Assembly (NCBI GenBank): GCA_949292445.1
Contig: CASEZU010000097.1
Location: 1 to 11,191, forward strand
Direction: 5' to 3'
Length of the DNA stretch: 11,191 nt
Source of the DNA: an uncultured Spirochaetales bacterium
GTDB lineage: Bacteria > Spirochaetota > Spirochaetia > Sphaerochaetales > Sphaerochaetaceae
Shown in pieces: positions 6,487-11,191 of the stretch. Within the stretch, counting starts at the first letter, position 1, and each line of letters opens with the position of its first letter. The notes under the pieces are model-generated. The model was not told the DNA's origin. It worked only from the letters and a program-made list of their open reading frames with translations, and searched no databases. The translations under genes and the position numbers were made by a program.

Positions 6487-7727
6487 CAGACGAGGGAATA
6501 CTCCTCTTCCTCCTTCTTCTCCTTCTCTTTGTCTATCGGCATAACGCGATGGAAGTAATGGAGGAAAGCCGGAGCGAGGAAATTCGATGAATACGCACCC
6601 GCGATGATACCCCAGGTGAGGTTGATCGCGAAAAGCTGTATATCCCCGGAACCAAGCACAGAGAGCGGAACGATGGCGACCAGCGTCGTGAGGCTCGTCA
6701 TCACGGTCCTGGTAAGCGACTGCCTCACAGAGAGGGCTATCGTGCCGTCGACATCAACGCTTCTTTTCTCATTCTGCGCCGTACGGATGTTTTCCCTGAC
6801 GCGGTCGAAGATGACTATCGTATTGTTGATCGAATAGCCGATTATCGTGAGGACCGCGGCTATCGTCGTCGAGGAGACTTCAAGGCGGAAGATCAGGATG
6901 AACGAGAGCATCGCCAAGACATCATGGAAGAGCGCGAGTATCGAGGAGATGGCATAGGCGAAGCGGAAACGCACAGCCACATAGCCGAGGATAAGCACCA
7001 GTGCGATAGCAAGGCCGATGAGGGAATCCCTGAAAAGCGAAGAGGAGAACTTCGGCCCGACGAAATCTGACTGCAGCACCACGATGTCCTCAGCACCGAA
7101 TGCCTCTGAGAGAAGCCTGTTCACTCTGGCCTCAGCCTCATTCTGCGTCTCCCCTTCCCCGACGGTGATCCTTATCTGGTAAATGGCCTCATCCTCAGAG
7201 TCGACTGTCTGGACATTGACGCTTCCGAGCCCGGAGAGCGCATCGCGTATGTCCTCGATCGTCACATCGACAGTGTCAGTACTGAAATTGACACGTACAG
7301 GAGATGCGGAGAGAGAGGCGGGAAAACCGAAGCCCGAGACTATATTGGCAGACTTCTGGGAGCTGTATACGGCGGTATCGATGCCATATTCCTCAAGCGC
7401 TGCGGCTATATCAGCAGAGAGCGGATACTCGGCAGGATCGAAAGCCACGCTCTCAACACCTTCTGCACTCCGTTTCGTCAGGTGCAGCACACCATCGGAG
7501 ACGGAGAGGACAGCACTGCCATCTCCGTCATATGATGCGGTGAAGCCGAGAGGAGCTATCTGCACGCGCTCAGAATAGCCGGACCCGAAGTCTATCCCGG
7601 CATTGAAACCGAGAACGAAGAAGAGAACGATGCCGACAGCTATGAATGCTCCCGACACTCCCATCGCAAGGAATCTCCACCGGAGAATATCGAAAGGTTT
7701 CCTCATCTTCTCCTCCATGAAAGCCAT
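6486..7727 (-). CDS. secF: Protein translocase subunit SecF
   Basis: Inner-membrane subunit that works with SecD to pull secreted proteins through SecYEG using the proton motive force. The 413 residues contain a first membrane segment (about 20-40), the GFNAGIDFGSG motif (40-50, where GIDFTGG is usual), a long periplasmic part (50-230), then five membrane segments (about 235-395) with GYSINNTIVIFDRVREN (297-313) and the conserved SLTRTVMTS (R340). N302 stands where an aspartate (SINDT) is usual. The tail is a KEKEKKEEEE run. The ATG at 7727 has AGGAG 7 nt upstream; the start lies inside secD (25 bp overlap). The periplasmic part is longer than in E. coli SecF (323 aa in total). Confidence 0.96.
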   Translation of the reverse strand: MAFMEEKMRKPFDILRWRFLAMGVSGAFIAVGIVLFFVLGFNAGIDFGSGYSERVQIAPLGFTASYDGDGSAVLSVSDGVLHLTKRSAEGVESVAFDPAEYPLSADIAAALEEYGIDTAVYSSQKSANIVSGFGFPASLSASPVRVNFSTDTVDVTIEDIRDALSGLGSVNVQTVDSEDEAIYQIRITVGEGETQNEAEARVNRLLSEAFGAEDIVVLQSDFVGPKFSSSLFRDSLIGLAIALVLILGYVAVRFRFAYAISSILALFHDVLAMLSFILIFRLEVSSTTIAAVLTIIGYSINNTIVIFDRVRENIRTAQNEKRSVDVDGTIALSVRQSLTRTVMTSLTTLVAIVPLSVLGSGDIQLFAINLTWGIIAGAYSSNFLAPAFLHYFHRVMPIDKEKEKKEEEEYSLV

Positions 7728-9436
7728 ACGCTTCTCCTGCCATCCTCGCTGACAAAGAAGTCAAAGAGCAGATGTGAGACAAAAAGTGATGTGAAAAGCG
7801 AACAGGCGACACCGATGGCAAGCGTGTTGGCAAAGCCCTTCACCGTGCTCGATCCGAAAACAGAGAGGACGACAGCCGCGATTATCGTGGTGACATTCGA
7901 GTCCATGATGGTCCAGAAAGCACGCCCGAATCCCAGTTTGACGGCATCATAGGCGCTCATGCCTGCAGCCATCTCCTCCTTTATTCTCTCGTAGATGATG
8001 ACATTGGCATCAATCGCCATTCCCAGCGTCAGCACAAGTCCTGCTATCGAAGAGAGCGTGAGTGTGAAATGGAGCGCGGAAAGCACTGAGACCATCATGA
8101 TGAGATTCATCAGCAGCGCGGCATCGGCAATGATTCCGGCCGGCCCATAATAGACAACCATGCAGAGGATGACGAGCACGAAGCCGAGGATAATGGCTTT
8201 CATCGCGATGTTCACGCTGTCATCTCCGAGCGTTGCGCCGACGCCCTGCTCTGAAACGGCAGTGAGCCCTATAGGAAGGGATGCCGTGCGGAGCACGACA
8301 GCAAGCGACTGGGCCTCCTCCTCTGTGAAGGAACCTGAGAGCTGCACATCGCCGGAGATCGAATCATTGATCGTGGCGACGCTCTTCACCCTGCCGTCCA
8401 TAACGACCGCAAGCTGCTCCCCGATGTGAGCGGATGTGAACGCATAGAAGATGTCGGCACCCTCGCTGTCGAGATGGAAGCTGACAGCGGGCCGTCCTGA
8501 CTGCGGGTCGCGCTCGACTGAAGCCGATGTCAGATGCGCTCCGTCCAGGGCCACCTCACTCCTGAGCACAACGAACTCGACAAGCTCGTCGATACCATAC
8601 TCATCCTCGGTGTAGTAGCCTGCGACCATATATCCTTCCGGAATATAATCCGGCACCACGATATCACCATTCTCATCGAAAGCCCTCGAGAGATTATGCA
8701 TGTAGTCATTGTTGATTCTTGCTGTCAGCCTGGAGTCGACAAGCTGGAATGTGAGCGAGCCGCGTCCCATCAGGAATGAATCGACCCTCTCAGGATCTGT
8801 CTCTCCGGGAACCTCAACGAGTATCTGGTCCGAGCCCTGGAGCCTTATATCAGGCTCTGATACACCGAACTGATCGATTCTCGATGTGAGTATCTCGATA
8901 TCCGACTCAAGCATTGCCGTGAGCTCCGCGCCCGACGGCACCTCTCCGTCATGGTTTTCAGCATATGACTCAAGATCTGCCTCAAGCACTACGGACATTC
9001 CGCCTCTGAGGTCAAGGCCGAGCTGCAGCACATTCCCCGAAAGTTTCTTTGCATCCAGAAGCTCATCCCTGTAATGGCTTTCTATCGCGCTGAAGAGATC
9101 ACTCTCGGTGGGGAAGGCTGACATGAGCGCATAGACGGTCCATTCATCAGGCTTATCCTTTCCGCTCTCCTTCAGCTGCTTCTCAGCATCCTTAATCAGA
9201 TACTCATATTCCTCCGGAACGGCGGAATCACGGTCATTCTGCAGCAAATAAGTAAGGGCGCGGACACCTCTCGATGCCTGCCCCCTCGAATAATCCCTTA
9301 TGTTCTCATTGCTCCCTGCGGCCGCATCCTTCGTGCTCTCCGGAACGAAGCAGTACCATCTGATCGTAGGATACAGAAGCAGAGCCGCAACGGCGAGCAC
9401 AAGGAGAACCAGGAGCACACGTCCTGTCTTCTTCAA
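7703..9436 (-). CDS. secD: Protein translocase subunit SecD (TTG start)
   Basis: Partner of SecF in the Sec accessory complex. The 577 residues comprise an N-terminal anchor (6-24), a charged 30-135 insert, the LGLDLRGG motif (139-146), the periplasmic P1 region to about 405, and five C-terminal membrane segments with GMAIDANVIIYERIKEE (472-488), whose D476 corresponds to the proton-path aspartate. The insert after YPTIRWYCFVPE resembles spirochaetal SecD. No ATG fits the N-terminus: the start is TTG at 9436, 4 nt after the yajC stop, with AAGGA at 9448-9452 at a long 11-nt spacing. A GTG six codons later is possible but would remove the KKTGR positive charge before the anchor. It overlaps secF by 25 bp. 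Confidence 0.95.
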   Translation of the reverse strand: MKKTGRVLLVLLVLAVAALLLYPTIRWYCFVPESTKDAAAGSNENIRDYSRGQASRGVRALTYLLQNDRDSAVPEEYEYLIKDAEKQLKESGKDKPDEWTVYALMSAFPTESDLFSAIESHYRDELLDAKKLSGNVLQLGLDLRGGMSVVLEADLESYAENHDGEVPSGAELTAMLESDIEILTSRIDQFGVSEPDIRLQGSDQILVEVPGETDPERVDSFLMGRGSLTFQLVDSRLTARINNDYMHNLSRAFDENGDIVVPDYIPEGYMVAGYYTEDEYGIDELVEFVVLRSEVALDGAHLTSASVERDPQSGRPAVSFHLDSEGADIFYAFTSAHIGEQLAVVMDGRVKSVATINDSISGDVQLSGSFTEEEAQSLAVVLRTASLPIGLTAVSEQGVGATLGDDSVNIAMKAIILGFVLVILCMVVYYGPAGIIADAALLMNLIMMVSVLSALHFTLTLSSIAGLVLTLGMAIDANVIIYERIKEEMAAGMSAYDAVKLGFGRAFWTIMDSNVTTIIAAVVLSVFGSSTVKGFANTLAIGVACSLFTSLFVSHLLFDFFVSEDGRRSVWLSWRRR

Positions 9437-9440
9437 TTAA

Positions 9441-9836
9441 TTATTCGTCCTTCTTCTCCGCGTCAGCAGCCGGAGCGATGACTCCTGCCTCTCCGCCTTT
9501 CTCTTCCGGCTTTGCCTCAGCCTTCTCATCAGCCTTTGCCTCGACCTTCTTCGGAGCTGTCTTGGCAGCGTCCTTGCTGGTCACTGTCGAGATTGCGCTC
9601 TTGGAGAACTCGATACGGGCTGAATCGTCAACCTTGACGACAACAGTCTGATCCTTGACTGTGATGATCGTTCCGTGGATACCGCCGATCGTGACGACCC
9701 TGTCGCCCTTCTTCATCGCGGCAAGCATTGCCTTGGTCTCCTTATCCCTCTTCTTCTGAGGTCTGATGATAAGGAAATAGAAAATAAGGATAATGAGTAC
9801 GAATGTGATTATCGTAGTAGTCATCTGACCCTGCAT
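9441..9836 (-). CDS. yajC: Preprotein translocase accessory subunit YajC
   Basis: Small inner-membrane protein of the SecDF-YajC complex and first gene of the unit. One membrane segment (about 6-24, ITFVLIILIFYFLIIRP) is followed by the family signature RPQKKRDKE and GDRVVTIGGIHGTI, then a cytoplasmic beta domain to about residue 90. The last 40 residues are a low-complexity K/E/A/P tail, making it longer (131 aa) than the roughly 110 of E. coli. The start is ATG 9836; a second ATG four codons later is also possible. The upstream AGGGG is some 10 nt away, so the site is not strong. Confidence 0.95.
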   Translation of the reverse strand: MQGQMTTTIITFVLIILIFYFLIIRPQKKRDKETKAMLAAMKKGDRVVTIGGIHGTIITVKDQTVVVKVDDSARIEFSKSAISTVTSKDAAKTAPKKVEAKADEKAEAKPEEKGGEAGVIAPAADAEKKDE

Positions 9837-9870
9837 TTCTTCTGAACCCCTTAGTTATGTGATTAATGAA

Positions 9871-9900
9871 AAATTAGCATCATAGGCAAAATACAGTCAA
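9871..9900 (-). promoter_or_regulatory. Candidate promoter of the yajC-secDF-ispH-rex operon
   Basis: On the minus strand TTGACT (9895-9900) is followed by an 18-nt spacer and TAATTT (9871-9876), with CTAATT at 17 nt as the alternative. This places initiation about 25-30 nt before the ATG at 9836. It is the only promoter-like match in the gap ahead of yajC. The -35 matches well, the -10 only partly. Confidence 0.4.
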
Positions 9901-9955
9901 GGTTGAGCATCAGAATCATATTAGCCGGAACAACAGAGAACAGCGTATTGCTGTC

Positions 9956-10312
9956 ATGAAGAAAGAAACGAAAAACCCGGAATTCACCGGTGCTGGAAGC
10001 ATCTCAGGAGACAGAAGCGCAAATTCAGATATACTTTTAATGGACAGTATGAAAGAGATCACGACAAGCCTTTCCTCATTCAGGAACATGAGGAAATATG
10101 ACATGCTCTATGTCGACAAGACAGAATACATCCATGCGCTGGTGAGAAATCCCGGCAGGAACTGCTATTTTCTGTCACGTCCGAGAAAATTCGGGAAATC
10201 GCTCTTCTGTTCCACGCTGCAGGCAATTTTCAAAGAACGGCTTACAACTCATGATAATAAGGCACTATGTCCTCATAGCCCCCGTCCTTTCTGCGGAAGC
10301 CTCCGGGAATAA
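9956..10312 (+). pseudogene. Remnant of an AAA-ATPase-like/DUF1703-type gene (N-terminus only)
   Basis: Plus-strand open frame of 118 codons. Residues about 32-95 match what I know of the N-terminus of the AAA-ATPase-like family (PF09820): SLSSFRNMRKYDMLYVDKTEYI, then YFLSRPRKFGKSLFCSTL, which carries the Walker A (FGKS) of this family. Complete members run to roughly 500 residues and end in a PD-(D/E)XK nuclease-like domain. Here the likeness ends near R95 (10240), one base before the GNAT stop codon, and the remaining 23 residues are simply the antisense of that gene. There is no clear ribosome site; the ATG at 9956, 10043 or 10052 could have been the original start. Base composition is more A+T-rich than in the neighbours. 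It is most likely a non-functional remnant; a short expressed peptide cannot be excluded. Confidence 0.75.
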
Positions 10313-10721
10313 TGCCGAGCTCATGGAAGCCAAGGCGCTCATATAGATGCCGCGCAGCAGTGTTTGCACGCACAACGGCATTGAACTGGAGAATGCGGAA
10401 GCCAAATTCCCTGCCCCTTGAGAGGGAATCGAGGACAAGTGCCTCCCCTATATGCCTGCCGCGGCAGGAAGATGAGACGGCATAGCTTGCATTCGCGATA
10501 TGGCCGCAGCGCCCCACATTGTTCGGATGGAGGATATAAAGGCCTGAGATCCTGCCATCTTCCTCCGCCACGCCTGTAAAGCTCTGGAATGCGAAAAACG
10601 CAGCAGCGCTTTTCAGGTCAAGGATCTCCTCCTGAGGAAAAGCATTCCCTTCCTCCACTACCTCGTTCCAGATATCCGTCATCGCCGGGATATCCTCACG
10701 CCTGTATTCCCTTACAAGCAT
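10242..10721 (-). CDS. GNAT-family N-acetyltransferase
   Basis: A 159-residue soluble acetyl-CoA-dependent acetyltransferase, of the type often annotated as phosphinothricin or amino-acid acetyltransferase; its substrate cannot be told. The N-terminus LVREYRREDIPAMTDIWNEV is the typical first strand and helix. The acetyl-CoA loop is SCRGRHIGEAL (85-95), with H90 where the first glycine of R-x-x-G-x-G usually stands. NTAARHLYERLGFHELG (120-136) is the standard C-terminal helix and strand. I start it at ATG 10721, with AGGAGG (10726-10731) 4 nt upstream; the open frame runs on to 10754, but that part lies within the groEL terminator. The C-terminus DIVPYYHEL looks complete. Expression probably relies on read-through of the terminator or on a promoter inside groEL. 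Confidence 0.88.
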   Translation of the reverse strand: MLVREYRREDIPAMTDIWNEVVEEGNAFPQEEILDLKSAAAFFAFQSFTGVAEEDGRISGLYILHPNNVGRCGHIANASYAVSSSCRGRHIGEALVLDSLSRGREFGFRILQFNAVVRANTAARHLYERLGFHELGIIPGGFRRKDGGYEDIVPYYHEL

Positions 10722-10731
10722 AAAACCTCCT

Positions 10732-10764
10732 GAAAGCAAAAGCGGCAAAGCCAAGCCTTGCCGC
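10732..10764 (-). terminator. Intrinsic (Rho-independent) terminator after groEL
   Basis: On the minus strand the arms GCGGCAAGGC (10755-10764) and GCTTTGCCGC (10742-10751) pair over 10 bp with one G-T wobble around a 3-nt loop (10752-10754), followed by TTTTGCTTT (10733-10741). It begins about 20 nt after the groEL TAA. The ribosome site of the next gene follows within a few bases of the T run. Confidence 0.88.
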
Positions 10765-10785
10765 CTTGTATGAGCTGAAGCTCTA

Positions 10786-11191
10786 TTACATCATTCCTCC
10801 GCCCATGCCGGGGTTGGCAGGAGCTGCCGGCTCCGGTGCCGGGATGTCTGTGACAGCACACTCTGTCGTGAGGATGAGGGAAGCGATTGAAGCCGCATTC
10901 TGAAGAGCGGACCTTGTGACCTTCACAGGATCGATGATACCGCTCTCGACCATGTTGACCCACTGCATTGCATTCGCGTCGAAGCCGACACCGGGCTTCT
11001 CCTTCTTGCATGTATCAGCGATGATCGATCCATCAACACCAGCATTCTCAGCGATCTGCCTGATAGGCTCCTCGAGAGCGCGGATGACGATCTTGTAGCC
11101 GACCTTCTCCTCCTCAGTAAGAGCGGAGATGTCCTTCTTCTGGAGTTCGTTCACAGCCTGCACGAGTGCGACGCCGCCTCCTGGGATGACA
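10786..11191 (-). CDS. groL: Chaperonin GroEL, C-terminal part (5' end outside window)
   Basis: The last 134 or so residues of the 60-kDa chaperonin, which folds proteins in the cytosol with GroES. Visible family features are [29 protein letters not shown], the equatorial-domain stretch [42 protein letters not shown] (split here only by reading order), and the flexible tail ending NPGMGGGMM. The frame runs open through the window edge, and the internal GTG at 11163 is not its start. The gene ends with TAA at 10786-10788 and is followed by an intrinsic terminator. Identification is certain. Confidence 0.97.
   Translation of the reverse strand, partial: VIPGGGVALVQAVNELQKKDISALTEEEKVGYKIVIRALEEPIRQIAENAGVDGSIIADTCKKEKPGVGFDANAMQWVNMVESGIIDPVKVTRSALQNAASIASLILTTECAVTDIPAPEPAAPANPGMGGGMM

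Noticed and set aside
10241..10312. The last 23 codons of the plus-strand ATPase-like frame as real protein.
   Set aside because: They are the exact antisense of the conserved GNAT C-terminus and show no likeness to the ATPase family.
10722..10754. Extended start of the GNAT protein at 10754 (MALPLLLSGGF as a possible signal peptide).
   Set aside because: It would begin within the loop of the groEL terminator; AGGAGG precedes ATG 10721, which gives a normal GNAT N-terminus.

Overview
The window looks like the chromosome of an anaerobic, fermentative bacterium, most likely a spirochaete of the Sphaerochaeta/Treponema kind. This is inferred from the SecD N-terminus (a signal anchor followed by YPTIRWYCFVPE and a roughly 100-residue charged insert) and from the combination of [FeFe] hydrogenases, Rex and an AAA-ATPase-like remnant. 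No rRNA or other marker fixes the taxon. Apart from one small plus-strand gene remnant, every gene lies on the minus strand, so transcription runs from high to low coordinates.

Right end (10242-11191): the C-terminal part of groEL ends in the GGGMM tail and is followed by a strong intrinsic terminator. Immediately after it comes a small GNAT acetyltransferase gene. Its 3' end converges on a plus-strand remnant (about 9956-10312) of an AAA-ATPase-like gene, whose recognisable part stops one base short of the GNAT stop codon.

Middle (5010-9836): a tightly packed unit yajC-secD-secF-ispH-rex. The genes are 4 bp apart or overlap by 1 to 25 bp. It joins the Sec translocon accessory complex to the last enzyme of the MEP isoprenoid pathway (an oxygen-sensitive Fe-S enzyme) and to the NADH/NAD+ sensor Rex.

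Left half (1-4831): five genes with overlapping or nearly abutting ends. They are a thioredoxin-fold [2Fe-2S] ferredoxin, a PAS-bearing [FeFe] hydrogenase of the putative sensory type (group C-like), a SpoIIE/PP2C phosphatase with an extra C-terminal domain, a second thioredoxin-fold [2Fe-2S] ferredoxin, and a catalytic-looking group B-type [FeFe] hydrogenase cut by the window edge. The sensory protein keeps the four H-cluster cysteines but has alanine in place of the proton-relay cysteine. The most economical reading is a hydrogen or redox sensing module in which the H-cluster/PAS protein controls the phosphatase, next to the hydrogenase whose activity or expression would be matched to it. 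Rex, just upstream, is a plausible second input. Similar gene sets are known in fermentative Firmicutes (the hfs operon of Thermoanaerobacterium saccharolyticum, recalled from memory), so the layout is not wholly new. The signalling output and the phosphatase C-terminal domain remain open questions.

No RNA gene, CRISPR array, insertion sequence or prophage feature was seen.
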